DNA of 64,000 nucleotides, from assembly GCF_029814935.1 (NCBI RefSeq), contig NZ_CP104582.1, positions 4,216,001 through 4,280,000 of the forward strand. Reading direction: 5' to 3'. The notes below the pieces were generated by a model that did not search any database, was not told the origin of the DNA, and saw only the letters and a list, made by a program, of their open reading frames with translations. This document shows positions 28,300 through 37,180 of the stretch, piece after piece. This stretch comes from Pseudomonas sp. GD03919. Its GTDB lineage: Bacteria > Pseudomonadota > Gammaproteobacteria > Pseudomonadales > Pseudomonadaceae. The number at the start of each line of letters is the position of its first letter. Within the stretch, counting starts at the first letter, position 1. The position numbers and the translations under genes were made by a program.

Positions 28300-29517
28300 T
28301 CAGACTCGTGCCAGCTCCGGCAAGTCGCCCGTTAGCCCAAGCGCCTGACACACGAACAGCGCCTTGGCCTCGGCCTGGCCATCGACCAGGTCGAGGCCAA
28401 CGTTGCGCAGCAGGCGCAGCGGCAGTGGATCGGCCTGGAACAGTCGCTGGAAGCCTTCCATCGCCGCCATCATCGCCAGGTTGTGCGGCATGCGCCGGCG
28501 CTCGTAGCGGCTCAGCACCCGCTCATCGCTGAGGCGCTCGCCGCGCTCGGCGGCATGCAGCAGCACCTCGGCCAGCACCGCCGCATCGAGGAAGCCCAGA
28601 TTGACCCCCTGCCCGGCCAGCGGATGGATGCTGTGCGCGGCATCGCCAATCAGCGCCAGCCCAGGCTCGACATAGCGCTTGGCATGGCGCTGACGCAGCG
28701 GGATGCACAGACGGCGGTCGGCATGCAGCACCTGGCCCAGGCGATGCTCGAAGGCCTTGCCCAGCTCGACACAGAAGGCGGCATCGTCCAGCGCCATCAA
28801 ACGCTCGGCCTCAGCCGGTACGGTGGACCAGACGATCGAACACCAGTGCTCGTCAGCCGGCCCCGCCAGCGGCAGGAAGGCCAGCGGGCCGTCATCGGTG
28901 AAGCGCTGCCAGGCGGTGGCCTGATGCGGCTGCTCGCAGCGCACACTGGTGACGATGGCGTGGTGCAGGTAATCCCATTCACGCGTGGCGCAACCGGCCA
29001 GGCGACGCACTGCCGAGTTGGCACCATCGGCTGCCACCAGTAGCGGCGCACGCAGCTGACGACCATCGGTAAGCGTCAGCAGCCAGTCATCGCCGGAGCG
29101 GCGCAATTGCTCCAGACGCGCGCCGGGCAACAGACCGATCTGGCTGTCGTGCAGCCTTTCGAGCAGGGCATCCTGCACCACACGATTCTCGACGATATGG
29201 CCCAGCGTCTCGGCATGCACGCTGGCGGCGGCGAAGTGGATGCTGCCAGTGCCGGAACCGTCCCACACACGCATCTCGCCATAGGGGCAGGCACGCCGCG
29301 CAGCAATGCCAGGCCAAACGTCCAGGCGTTCAAGAATGCGCTGGCTGGCCATCGACAATGCGCTGACACGCGGCTCGAACGGCGCCTGCGCAGCGAATGG
29401 CGCCACGCTCAGCGGGCTGCCGTCGACGATCAGGATGTCCAGGCCGCAGTGCTCCAGCGCCAGGGCCAGGGTGCTGCCGACCATTCCGGCGCCGACGATG
29501 ATCAGATCCGCTCGCAT
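28300..29517 (-). CDS. ubiI: FAD-dependent ubiquinone hydroxylase UbiI (VisC)
   Basis: Flavoprotein monooxygenase of the UbiH/COQ6 family, adding a ring hydroxyl (C5 in E. coli) during ubiquinone synthesis. Residues 5-11 form the FAD GxGxxG site (IVGAGMVG). The C-terminal GDAAHSIHPLAGQGVNLG motif contacts the flavin. I prefer ATG 29517 over 29523 because AAGGA is then six bases away; with 29523 it would abut the codon. It is the last of the ygfB-pepP-ubiH-ubiI set. Confidence 0.93.
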   Translation of the reverse strand: MRADLIIVGAGMVGSTLALALEHCGLDILIVDGSPLSVAPFAAQAPFEPRVSALSMASQRILERLDVWPGIAARRACPYGEMRVWDGSGTGSIHFAAASVHAETLGHIVENRVVQDALLERLHDSQIGLLPGARLEQLRRSGDDWLLTLTDGRQLRAPLLVAADGANSAVRRLAGCATREWDYLHHAIVTSVRCEQPHQATAWQRFTDDGPLAFLPLAGPADEHWCSIVWSTVPAEAERLMALDDAAFCVELGKAFEHRLGQVLHADRRLCIPLRQRHAKRYVEPGLALIGDAAHSIHPLAGQGVNLGFLDAAVLAEVLLHAAERGERLSDERVLSRYERRRMPHNLAMMAAMEGFQRLFQADPLPLRLLRNVGLDLVDGQAEAKALFVCQALGLTGDLPELARV

Positions 29518-29533
29518 ATTCATTCCTTGGCTG

Positions 29534-30718
29534 TCAGAGACTTCGCGTACCCATGCCCATGGCCTGCCGGGCGAACCAGCGCTTGGCCGGTGGCAGCAGG
29601 TCGAGGCCGAGCAAACCCAGGTTACGCCCGGCGGTCAGCAGCGGCTGCGCATTACTGAACAGACGCGTCACCTGGTCGGAGAAACCGACCGTCATCTGTT
29701 GATCGAGTTGCTGCCGTTGCTGGTAACGCTGCAGGGTGACGAAGTCGCCCAGTGCGGCCTCGCTGTCGATCAGCACCTCGGCCAGCGCCAGGGTATCGCG
29801 CAGCGACAGGTTGTAGCCCTGGCCGGCGATGGGGTGCAGGCTGTGCGCGGCATTGCCCAGCACCACCAGATGCGCACGCACCTGCTCCTGCGCCTCGACC
29901 AGGCTCAGCGGATAGAGATGCCGTGCGCCCACCTGGCGCAAGGCACCCAGGCGATAGCCGAAGGCCTCTTGCAACTCAGCGAGGAAGCTTGCCTCGCTGG
30001 CCTGCAGCAGGCGCTCGGCGTCGGCGGCGGCGCGCGTCCAGACCAGCGCGCAGCGGTTATCGGTCAAGGGCAGCATGGCCATCGGGCCGTCATCGGTGAA
30101 ACGCTCGAAAGCCTGCCCACGATGCGCTTCCAGCGGGCTGACGTTGGCGATCAGCGCACTCTGCCCGTAAGGCTTGCTGCTGACGCCGATGCCGAGCTGC
30201 TCGCGCAGGCCGGAACGCCCACCATCGGCAAGAATCGCCAGGTCGCAGTCAAGGCAGGTTTCGTCGTTCAGGGTCAGGCGATAGCCATCGTCGAGGCGCT
30301 GCATGCCGACCACTTCGGCCGGGCAGCGCCATTCGATCACACCCACATCCAGCGCCTGCCACAGACAATGGCCGAGCCAGGCGTTCTCAGCTACGTAACC
30401 GAGCGCCGGCACGCCTTCCTCGATGGCCTGCAGGCGCGTGGCGCCGAAGCGGCCGCGGTCGGAAACATGAATCTGTTGAATCGGCTCAGCCCGCTGGGCA
30501 ATGCTCTGCCACAGGCCCAGGCGCTCGTAGATCAACCGGCTGCCATAGGACAGCGCGGTAGAGCGCGCGTCATAGCTGGGCTGGTATTCGCTGCCCGGGG
30601 CAAAGGGTTCGATCAGAGCGATGCGCCAGCCACGCTGACGCGCGGTGTCCTGCAGCGCCAGCGCCAGGCTCGCGCCGACCAGACCGCCACCGATGATCGC
30701 CAACTGTACGCGTGACAT
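29534..30718 (-). CDS. ubiH: FAD-dependent ubiquinone hydroxylase UbiH
   Basis: 394-residue paralogue of UbiI that hydroxylates C4 of the benzoquinol ring in ubiquinone synthesis. GxGxxG FAD site in AIIGGGLVGASLAL (8-21); the flavin-contacting motif is GNAAHSLHPIAGQGYNLS, where Asn replaces the usual Asp of GDAAH, a known UbiH feature. It sits four bases after pepP and 16 before ubiI, so the genes are co-transcribed. Confidence 0.93.
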   Translation of the reverse strand: MSRVQLAIIGGGLVGASLALALQDTARQRGWRIALIEPFAPGSEYQPSYDARSTALSYGSRLIYERLGLWQSIAQRAEPIQQIHVSDRGRFGATRLQAIEEGVPALGYVAENAWLGHCLWQALDVGVIEWRCPAEVVGMQRLDDGYRLTLNDETCLDCDLAILADGGRSGLREQLGIGVSSKPYGQSALIANVSPLEAHRGQAFERFTDDGPMAMLPLTDNRCALVWTRAAADAERLLQASEASFLAELQEAFGYRLGALRQVGARHLYPLSLVEAQEQVRAHLVVLGNAAHSLHPIAGQGYNLSLRDTLALAEVLIDSEAALGDFVTLQRYQQRQQLDQQMTVGFSDQVTRLFSNAQPLLTAGRNLGLLGLDLLPPAKRWFARQAMGMGTRSL

Positions 30719-30722
30719 GGGC

Positions 30723-32057
30723 TCAGGCCGCCTCGCTACGCGCGGCCGCCATCAGCGCCTCGATCTCGGCAACGGTCTTGGGCACACCGTTGGTGAGAAT
30801 CTCGCAGCCCTTCTTGGTCACGACCACGTCGTCCTCGATGCGCACACCGATGCCGCGCCATTTCTTGGCAACCTTGTCGTTGTCAGGGGCGATATAGATG
30901 CCTGGCTCGACGGTCATCGCCATGCCGATCTCCAGCACGCGCCACTGCCCGCCGACCTTGTAATCGCCGACGTCATGCACATCCATGCCCAGCCAGTGGC
31001 CGGCGCGGTGCATATAGAAAGGCTTGTAGGCTTCGCTGGCGATCAGCTCGTCAACATCACCCTCGAGCAGACCCAGATCAACCAGGCCGGCAGTGATCAC
31101 CCGCACGGTGGCCTCATGGGCCTCGTTCCAGTGCCGGCCTGGAGCAATGAACTTGAATGCCTCCTCGTTGGCCTTGAGCACCAGTTCGTAGATGGCCTTC
31201 TGCTCGGGCGAGAACTTACCGCTGACCGGGAAGGTTCGGGTGATGTCGCTGGCGTAGCAGTCGATCTCGCAGCCGGCGTCGATCAGTACCAGGTCGCCGT
31301 CCTTGAGCGGTGCATTGTTCTCACGGTAGTGCAGGATGCAGGCATTTTTGCCCGCGGCGACGATGCTGCCGTAGGCCGGCATCTTCGCCCCGCCCTTGCG
31401 GAACTCGTACTCCAGCTCGGCTTCCAGGTGGTATTCGAACAGACCGGCGCGGCTGGCCCGCATCGCGCGCACGTGCGCACGCGCACTGATCTCGGCCGCC
31501 TCCTTCATCACCTTCACCTCGGCAGCCGACTTGTACAGACGCATGTCGTGCAACAGGTGATCGAGGGCGACGAACTCGCTCGGCGGCGTGGCGCCCTGAC
31601 GGGCCTTGGCGCGGATGTGGTTGACCCACTCCATCAGCCGATGATCGAACTCCTGGTTGCAACCGATGGCGTAGTAGACGCGCTCGCGGCCTTCGATCAG
31701 CCCCGGCAGGATGTCGTCGATATCGCCGATGGGGAAAGCGTCATCGGCGCCGAATGTACTGATCGCACCGTCCTGGCCGGCGCGCAGGCCGTCCCACAAT
31801 TCGCGCTCCGGGTCACGCTCGCGACAGAACAACACATATTCACCGTGCTCGCGCCCGGGAATCAGGGCCATCACCGCCTCCGGCTCGGGGAAACCGGTGA
31901 GGTACTGGAAGTCGCTGTCCTGGCGGTAGACATGCTCGACGTCACGATTGCGGATATACACCGGCGCTGCCGGCAGAATGGCGATGCTGTTGGGTTCCAT
32001 CTGCGCCATCAGCGCCTTGCGCCGACGGGCATATTCGGACTTGGGGATGCTGATCAC
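30723..32057 (-). CDS. pepP: Xaa-Pro aminopeptidase
   Basis: Dimanganese M24B peptidase releasing N-terminal residues ahead of proline. 444 residues. All five metal ligands are visible: D260 (LVLIDAG), D271 (YASDITR), H354 (RAGHWLG), E384 (MTVEPGIY) and E408 (GVRIEDD). It lies between ygfB (19 bases) and ubiH (4 bases) in the conserved gammaproteobacterial cluster; no direct ubiquinone role is established. Confidence 0.95.
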   Translation of the reverse strand: MISIPKSEYARRRKALMAQMEPNSIAILPAAPVYIRNRDVEHVYRQDSDFQYLTGFPEPEAVMALIPGREHGEYVLFCRERDPERELWDGLRAGQDGAISTFGADDAFPIGDIDDILPGLIEGRERVYYAIGCNQEFDHRLMEWVNHIRAKARQGATPPSEFVALDHLLHDMRLYKSAAEVKVMKEAAEISARAHVRAMRASRAGLFEYHLEAELEYEFRKGGAKMPAYGSIVAAGKNACILHYRENNAPLKDGDLVLIDAGCEIDCYASDITRTFPVSGKFSPEQKAIYELVLKANEEAFKFIAPGRHWNEAHEATVRVITAGLVDLGLLEGDVDELIASEAYKPFYMHRAGHWLGMDVHDVGDYKVGGQWRVLEIGMAMTVEPGIYIAPDNDKVAKKWRGIGVRIEDDVVVTKKGCEILTNGVPKTVAEIEALMAAARSEAA

Positions 32058-32075
32058 GGCAGGCTCCGACGAGAA

Positions 32076-32630
32076 TCAGTGCAGGGATGGTTTGGCAGCA
32101 GGTGCCGCAGGCTTGGCGCACTCGGTGAACAGCAACAGCGGCGCCACACGCAGGTATTCCATCACCTCCATGTAGTCGCTCTCACCATCTTCGGATTCTT
32201 CCAGGGCGCTCTGCACCTGGGCGATGGCGGAGAGATCCTGCAACACTTCCATGGCTTCGGCGCTCAGCGCACCGTCGCGAACGGTCAGGCCAAAACCACC
32301 GAGAAAGCCCTGGCACCACTGGCCCAGAGCTGTTGCGCGCTGCGCCAGCGGGGTTTCGTCATCCGGCAACAACAGCACCACGGTGATGTCCTCGCTGCAC
32401 AGCTCACCCTTGACCATCTCCTGCAGGCCGATCAGCGCCTGGCGCACGTTATCCTGCGGCTCGCTGCCAAGCAGATCGGCAGCGTCGAGCAGCCAGGCAT
32501 CGGCATCGAAGCCGGCACCCGCGCAGCTGCGACCAAGCAGCAGGCCATGCAGTTCGGCAGGAGAAGCGGAATGCCCGGCACTGTTCAACAGAGCGGCGAA
32601 GGCGGCGTAGGGAGAACTTGGAATCGACAT
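32076..32630 (-). CDS. ygfB: YgfB/UPF0149 family protein
   Basis: 184-residue acidic helical protein of the UPF0149 (YecA/YgfB) family: [16 protein letters not shown], the central [11 protein letters not shown] and [17 protein letters not shown] are typical. In P. aeruginosa YgfB affects beta-lactam resistance through AlpA/ampDh3 expression, so a regulatory role is possible here. First gene of the pepP-ubiH-ubiI operon. No metal-binding SEC-C tail is present. Confidence 0.88.
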   Translation of the reverse strand: MSIPSSPYAAFAALLNSAGHSASPAELHGLLLGRSCAGAGFDADAWLLDAADLLGSEPQDNVRQALIGLQEMVKGELCSEDITVVLLLPDDETPLAQRATALGQWCQGFLGGFGLTVRDGALSAEAMEVLQDLSAIAQVQSALEESEDGESDYMEVMEYLRVAPLLLFTECAKPAAPAAKPSLH

Positions 32631-32783
32631 AGATAGCTAGGCGCCAGGCGGCGCAATCTCTAGAATGGAGGCCTCGTATCCTAGCACCGGCAGACGCGCC
32701 AAGACCATCCGAGGCCGCCGGTGTGATGTCGTCATCTGCATCACATCACTGCCAACCGTGGTTTGACCCAAGAAGGGCGCTTC

Positions 32784-32907
32784 TAGAAACGTAGGCGAGG
32801 CAGTCAGCACAAGGCAAAACGGTCGGAGTCGCGTTCGACTTTACGAGTTGCAATTAACATTTTGAGCTTGTTTTTAACGCAGTGATGACAACGCAGGTAG
32901 TTTTTAG
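32784..32907. mobile_element. Truncated copy D of the TA/TIR element family
   Basis: AAACGTAGGCGAGGCAGTCA, GGTCGGAGTCGCG, CGACTTTACGAG and TTTTTAACGCAG occur in the same order as in copy B. About 12 bases are missing from each end, so the inverted ends are lost. It lies in the 337-base gap between ygfB and the TIGR02449 gene, 61 bases upstream of the latter, and nothing else in the gap looks functional apart from the divergent promoters. Confidence 0.65.
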
Positions 32908-32967
32908 AGGTGCCCTGAACGGGACAGGCCTATATAGTCCAGCCATTCCCTCCCATAGCGAGAGCCC

Positions 32968-33177
32968 ATGGAAGACGCCGATTTGCACGCATTGACCGCC
33001 AAGCTGGAGCTGCTGATCCAGCGTGTCGAGCAGCTAAAGGCTCACAACCGACTCCTGCTGGCGAATGAACAGGCCTGGCGCGAGGAACGCGCTCATCTGA
33101 TCGAAAAGAACGAATTGGCCCGGCACAAGGTCGAATCGATGATTTCGCGCCTCAAAGCCCTGGAGCAGGACTCATGA
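32968..33177 (+). CDS. TIGR02449 family coiled-coil protein
   Basis: 69 residues, almost entirely one coiled coil (leucine heptads in LTAKLELLIQRVEQLKAHNR and onward). The family always precedes zapA in pseudomonads, and the stop overlaps the zapA start (ATGA). Resemblance to ZapB-type coiled coils and the coupling to zapA suggest a divisome accessory role; this is inference. Confidence 0.85.
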   Translation: MEDADLHALTAKLELLIQRVEQLKAHNRLLLANEQAWREERAHLIEKNELARHKVESMISRLKALEQDS

Positions 33178-33479
33178 CCCAGTCGAACACCGTGACCGTC
33201 CACATTCTGGACAAAGAATATTGCATCGCCTGCCCGCAGGACGAACGCGCCAATCTGGAAAGTGCGGCTCGCTACCTGGACGGCAAGATGCGCGAGATCC
33301 GTACCAGCGGCAAAGTGATTGGCGCCGACCGTGTCGCCGTGATGGCAGCCTTGAACATCACCCACGACCTGCTGCACAAGCAGCAGCGCCTGGATCAGGA
33401 CGCCAATTCCACCCGCCAGCAGGTGCGCGATCTGCTCGATCGTGTCGACCATGCACTGGCCGACGATCCGAGTTCCTGA
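33174..33479 (+). CDS. zapA: Cell division protein ZapA
   Basis: 101-residue FtsZ-bundling protein. An N-terminal globular domain (TVTVHILDKEYCIACPQDER) precedes a long C-terminal coiled coil that forms dimers and tetramers. It overlaps the TIGR02449 gene by four bases and is followed by the 6S RNA gene, the conserved gammaproteobacterial order. Confidence 0.92.
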   Translation: MTQSNTVTVHILDKEYCIACPQDERANLESAARYLDGKMREIRTSGKVIGADRVAVMAALNITHDLLHKQQRLDQDANSTRQQVRDLLDRVDHALADDPSS

Positions 33480-33546
33480 GCACCGCCATGCCTGCCAGTT
33501 CGTCGCAGGCCGCCCCGCACACCCTCTGTTCGGGTATACTAAGCCC

Positions 33547-33727
33547 AACTTCCTGGGGTGTGCGCCAGTCGGTGATGTCCCTGAGCCGATACGCACAACC
33601 ACGGGGGTTGCAAGTTGGGGCCGGTGTGCATGTCCGCCTGACGGAAAGCCTTAACGCCTCCTGCAACCTCCACCTTGAACTTTCGGGTTCAAGGGCTAAA
33701 CCGACAGCGGCACGCCGGGAAGTCATC
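33547..33727 (+). ncRNA. ssrS: 6S RNA
   Basis: The zapA-fau interval holds the canonical 6S RNA position and sequence. The 5' end ACTTCCTGG pairs with the 3' CCGGGAAGT to close the long stem. The conserved GATGTCCCTGAGCCGATA and GTGCATGTCCGC segments flank the central bubble that mimics an open promoter. TATACT at 33535-33540 serves as -10, placing the start near 33547. 6S RNA binds sigma70 holoenzyme in stationary phase and templates product RNAs. Ends are approximate to a few bases. Confidence 0.9.
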
Positions 33728-33780
33728 ATTTCCTGCAGCGCGTTTCAGCACTGCTATCTGCCTCAGCACAACCTCACCTC

Positions 33781-34377
33781 ATGACCACGTCCAGCACTCC
33801 CAGTCGCCCGCAACTGCGCCGCGTACTGCGCCAGCGCCGTCGTGCGCTCAGCCGTAGCCAGCAACGTCTTGCTGCACGCAACCTGTATCGGCAACTGGCA
33901 CAAAGCCCGCAGTTTCGTCGCGCCCGGCACATCGCCCTGTACCTGCCCAACGATGGCGAAATCGATCCGCGGCCACTGCTCGCCGCTGCGCAGAAACGCG
34001 GCAAGCACATCTACCTGCCGGTGCTCAGCGCCTGGCCGCGCACCAAGATGGTCTTCCAGCGCGTCAGCCGGCACGAGAAACTGGCAGGTAATCGTTTTCG
34101 CATCCTCGAACCACGCCCGCAGCCAAAGCGCCAACGCAAGGTCTGGGCCCTGGATCTGGTGCTGCTGCCGCTGGTGGGCTTCGATGATCGTGGCGGGCGC
34201 CTGGGCATGGGAGGAGGTTTCTACGACCGCAGCCTGGCCTATCTGCACAGACGCAAAAATTGGCACATGCCGACACTACTGGGCCTGGCGCACGAATGTC
34301 AGCGCGTGGACGAACTGGCGATGGCCAGTTGGGACGTGCCCTTGCAGGCCACGGTGACGGACAAGGCGTGGTATTGA
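33781..34377 (+). CDS. fau: 5-formyltetrahydrofolate cyclo-ligase
   Basis: ATP-dependent enzyme converting 5-formyl-THF to 5,10-methenyl-THF, clearing an inhibitor of folate enzymes. 198 residues; LRRVLRQRRRALS at the N-terminus and the family signature GGRLGMGGGFYDR near residues 138-150 are clear. It is co-located with 6S RNA as in E. coli (ygfA), where the two are co-transcribed. Confidence 0.92.
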   Translation: MTTSSTPSRPQLRRVLRQRRRALSRSQQRLAARNLYRQLAQSPQFRRARHIALYLPNDGEIDPRPLLAAAQKRGKHIYLPVLSAWPRTKMVFQRVSRHEKLAGNRFRILEPRPQPKRQRKVWALDLVLLPLVGFDDRGGRLGMGGGFYDRSLAYLHRRKNWHMPTLLGLAHECQRVDELAMASWDVPLQATVTDKAWY

Positions 34378-34431
34378 GGTGAACCCTGCGGCACCGCACT
34401 CCCTGCGGTGCTCACGCGGGCAAACGGAGCG

Positions 34432-34563
34432 TCAGGGCTGCTGCGTGATATTGGCTGGAGCGTCGCCCTGGCGCTCCCAGAGACTCTGGGTGTAACCCGT
34501 GGTAACCACGCCCAGGCTGAACAGTACGACGAGAACCCACAAAAGATCTGGCTTGCGTTTCAT
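34432..34563 (-). CDS. Small membrane peptide, 43 aa
   Basis: ATG 34563 is preceded by a strong ribosome site (GGGGGAGG, five bases away) and opens a 43-codon frame to the TGA at 34432-34434. The product starts MKRKPDLLWVLVVLFSLG, a positively charged N-terminus followed by one membrane helix, then a polar tail SLWERQGDAPANITQQP. It is too short for standard gene callers. I recall similar MKRKPDLLWVLV peptides in other pseudomonads, which supports a real gene, but function is unknown. It could be a single-pass regulator or a lipid-anchored signal-like peptide. Confidence 0.75.
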   Translation of the reverse strand: MKRKPDLLWVLVVLFSLGVVTTGYTQSLWERQGDAPANITQQP

Positions 34564-34757
34564 CTATTGCCTCCCCCTTCAAGGCAATGCGCACGTTGGT
34601 CGCGCGTTATTGTTGTTTGCAATAAGGCGGCGCCAGGTGTTTAGCCGGGTATTTTCCGCCAGTCCCGAACGCTGTGCAATTTCCGACGCCAACCGGCCGT
34701 CGGAGATATCCCTCAAACGAGCGTCCGCTTACAGACAGACCTGCAGGAGCAAAGTTC

Positions 34758-35207
34758 ATGCTTTATTGGCTGATGAAGTCCGAACCCGATGAATTGTCCA
34801 TCCACGACCTGCAACGACTGGGCAAAACGCGCTGGGATGGCGTACGCAATTACCAGGCGCGCAACTTCATGCGCGCAATGAAGCCGGGCGATCTGTTCTT
34901 CTTCTATCACTCCAGCTGCCCGCAACCCGGTATCGCCGGCATTGCACGCATTGCCGGCGAGATCTACCCGGACCCCACCGCGCTCGATCCGCAAAGCCAT
35001 TATCACGACCCCAAGGCCAGTACCGAGAAGAACCCCTGGAGCGCTCTGGATGTCGAGTTCGTCGAAGCCTTCGACGAGGTCCTGCCCCTGCAGCAGCTGA
35101 AGAACAACCCGCTACTGGCCGAACTGGCGCTGGTACAGCGCGGCAGCCGCCTGTCCGTGATGCCGGTCAGCGATGACCAGTGGGCGGCCATTCTCGCCAT
35201 GCGTTGA
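34758..35207 (+). CDS. EVE-domain protein
   Basis: 149 residues starting at ATG 34758 (MLYWLMKSEPDE) with AGGAG upstream; the frame open to 34674 lacks support. It shows the EVE/PUA-like fold signature: YWLMKSEPDE, W-D-G-V-R-N-Y-Q-A-R-N and GDLFFFYHSS. EVE domains recognise modified bases in DNA or RNA. This stand-alone type is a conserved housekeeping protein of uncertain role. Confidence 0.88.
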   Translation: MLYWLMKSEPDELSIHDLQRLGKTRWDGVRNYQARNFMRAMKPGDLFFFYHSSCPQPGIAGIARIAGEIYPDPTALDPQSHYHDPKASTEKNPWSALDVEFVEAFDEVLPLQQLKNNPLLAELALVQRGSRLSVMPVSDDQWAAILAMR

Positions 35208-35256
35208 GTCAACTGCGGCACTGTGCTATCACCCTACAGAGCCTCGGGAGTTTTCC

Positions 35257-37113
35257 ATGCCGGCATCCTCCGTCTGGCCGGCGCGCCTTGCGCTGGCGTT
35301 CCTGTTAGTGGTGCTGAGCAGCGCCAGCGTTCTACTGTGGCGCCAGATCGATGCCGTGCAACAGCAGCGCATCGACGAGCGTATCGGTTATCAGGCACGC
35401 AGCCTGGCGCGTCAGCTGGAGAGCACGCTACACCTGGAGGTGGCCAGCCTCGAGCGTATCGCCCGCTTGTGGAACAGCCTGGGCCGCCTGCCGCAGGCCA
35501 GCTGGGGCGAGGAGGTGGAGCGCGTACTGCGAGGCTTTCCCGCCTATCAATCCATCCAGTGGGTCGGCGACGATCTACGCATACGCTGGCTGCTATCGGT
35601 GGCCGGCAACGAAGCGGCGCTTAATTTTCGCCTGCACCCGGAGCACCCCAATTACCCATTGGCGATGGAAGCTCGCGAGAGCGGTGAACAGCGCTTCTCC
35701 AACAGCTTCGATCTGGTCCAGGGCGGACGCGGTTTTGTTCTCTATACACCGCTGTACCGCGAGCTGAATGGCAGCAAGGTGTTCGACGGTTTCCTGCAGG
35801 GCGTATTTCGGGTCGAGCCGCTGATGCTGCAGCTACTCACCCAGATCGACCGCCAAGCCTTCAACCTCGAATTGCTTGAGAACGGCCACAGCCTGTTTCG
35901 TCATGGAGCAGCAGATTCCGAGACGCAGCACAGCCTGCAACTGCACCTGAGCCTGCTCAACAACCAGAGCTTCAGCCTGCGCCTGAGCCCCACCGAGCAA
36001 TTGCTCGACCAGCTCGAATCGCCCCTGCCCGGCGTGGTGCTCGGTGCCAGCCTGGCCATCAGCCTGCTGCTGGTCGCGGCCCTGGCCCTGGCGCTGGAGA
36101 ACAGTCGCCGCGCCCGAGCCTTGCAACTGGCCAATCGACGTTTCCGCGAGGAAGCCGAACGCCGCGAAGAAACCGAACAGCGTCTGCGCGAGAACCGTGA
36201 GCGGCTGCAGTTGGTGCTCGACCTGACCGACTCCAGCCATGACGGACTGTTCATCTTCGACAGCGACAGCCGCGAGCTGCTGCACATGAACCAGGCCACC
36301 TACGCCACGCTCGACTACCGCCCTGAACAGTTCGCCGAATTGCTGCGCGATGCCCCGGACAAGCTCATGCCGGGTTTTCATCGCTGGCTGGAGCAGGCGC
36401 GCCAGGCGCAGCGCGACAACCTGTCGCGGATCTTCCAGCGCGAACTGATTCGCCGCGACGGCAGCCGGCAACCGGCCGAGATCAACACCCAGCTGGTGCA
36501 ACTGCATGATCACGAATACCTGATCGCCGTTTCCCGCGACAACAGCGAGCGCCTGCAATTGGAAGCGCAACTGCAGCGCCTGTCACAGCTCGACGGCCTG
36601 ACCGGCCTGTACAACCGCCGCCACTTCGACCAGCAACTGCTGGCTGAATGGCGCCGCCTGCGCCGCCTCGCAGCACCACTGGCACTGCTGATGCTGGATA
36701 TCGACTACTTCAAACCCTACAACGATGCCCTCGGCCACCTCGCCGGTGACGACGCCCTGCGCAAAGTCAGTGCTGCCCTGCGCGAAAGCCTGCAGCGCGA
36801 AGGCGACACCGCCTGCCGTTACGGCGGCGAGGAGTTCGCCATCATCCTCGCCAACACCCATCAGGAGGGTGCCGAGCAGGTCGCCGCACGCATCCATGCG
36901 GCGGTTGCCAGCCTGGATATCAAGCACCCAAGCAGCCCGCTGGGGCGTTTGACCCTGAGTATCGGCATCACCGTAGTGGATCCAGTGATTGACGAACAGC
37001 CAGGCGAATTGCTCGCCCAGGGCGATCAGGCGCTGTACCATGCCAAACATGAAGGGCGTAACCGCACCTGCCTGTGGCAGCCGCCCGTGCTTGACCTGCA
37101 TCAAGCCACCTAA
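35257..37113 (+). CDS. Membrane diguanylate cyclase with sensory and PAS-like regions
   Basis: 618 residues from ATG 35257 (GGGAG six bases upstream). Helix 1 (about 7-25) and helix 2 (about 260-282) bracket a periplasmic sensor segment with CHASE-like features. A coiled coil and a PAS-like region (about 310-420) follow. The C-terminal cyclase domain has the active site GGEEF (523-527) and an intact inhibitory site RxxD (REGD, 514-517), so it should make c-di-GMP with product inhibition. The ligand is unknown. Confidence 0.88.
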   Translation: MPASSVWPARLALAFLLVVLSSASVLLWRQIDAVQQQRIDERIGYQARSLARQLESTLHLEVASLERIARLWNSLGRLPQASWGEEVERVLRGFPAYQSIQWVGDDLRIRWLLSVAGNEAALNFRLHPEHPNYPLAMEARESGEQRFSNSFDLVQGGRGFVLYTPLYRELNGSKVFDGFLQGVFRVEPLMLQLLTQIDRQAFNLELLENGHSLFRHGAADSETQHSLQLHLSLLNNQSFSLRLSPTEQLLDQLESPLPGVVLGASLAISLLLVAALALALENSRRARALQLANRRFREEAERREETEQRLRENRERLQLVLDLTDSSHDGLFIFDSDSRELLHMNQATYATLDYRPEQFAELLRDAPDKLMPGFHRWLEQARQAQRDNLSRIFQRELIRRDGSRQPAEINTQLVQLHDHEYLIAVSRDNSERLQLEAQLQRLSQLDGLTGLYNRRHFDQQLLAEWRRLRRLAAPLALLMLDIDYFKPYNDALGHLAGDDALRKVSAALRESLQREGDTACRYGGEEFAIILANTHQEGAEQVAARIHAAVASLDIKHPSSPLGRLTLSIGITVVDPVIDEQPGELLAQGDQALYHAKHEGRNRTCLWQPPVLDLHQAT

Positions 37114-37146
37114 TGCGCATTCGACAGACAATCGACAGGTCGTGAA

Positions 37147-37164
37147 AACCCCGCAACCGGGGTT
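37147..37164 (+). terminator. Short hairpin between the cyclase and HlyD genes
   Basis: AACCCCG CAAC CGGGGTT: a 7-bp stem 17 bases before the HlyD start, followed by CAACAGGG instead of a T-run. Probably a weak terminator. Confidence 0.4.
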
Positions 37165-37180
37165 CAACAGGGAAGCCGAA

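Noticed and set aside
30645-32636. 663-codon open frame antisense to pepP and ygfB
   Set aside because: Antisense of two strongly supported genes, low-complexity His/Gly/Ala composition, no family resemblance.
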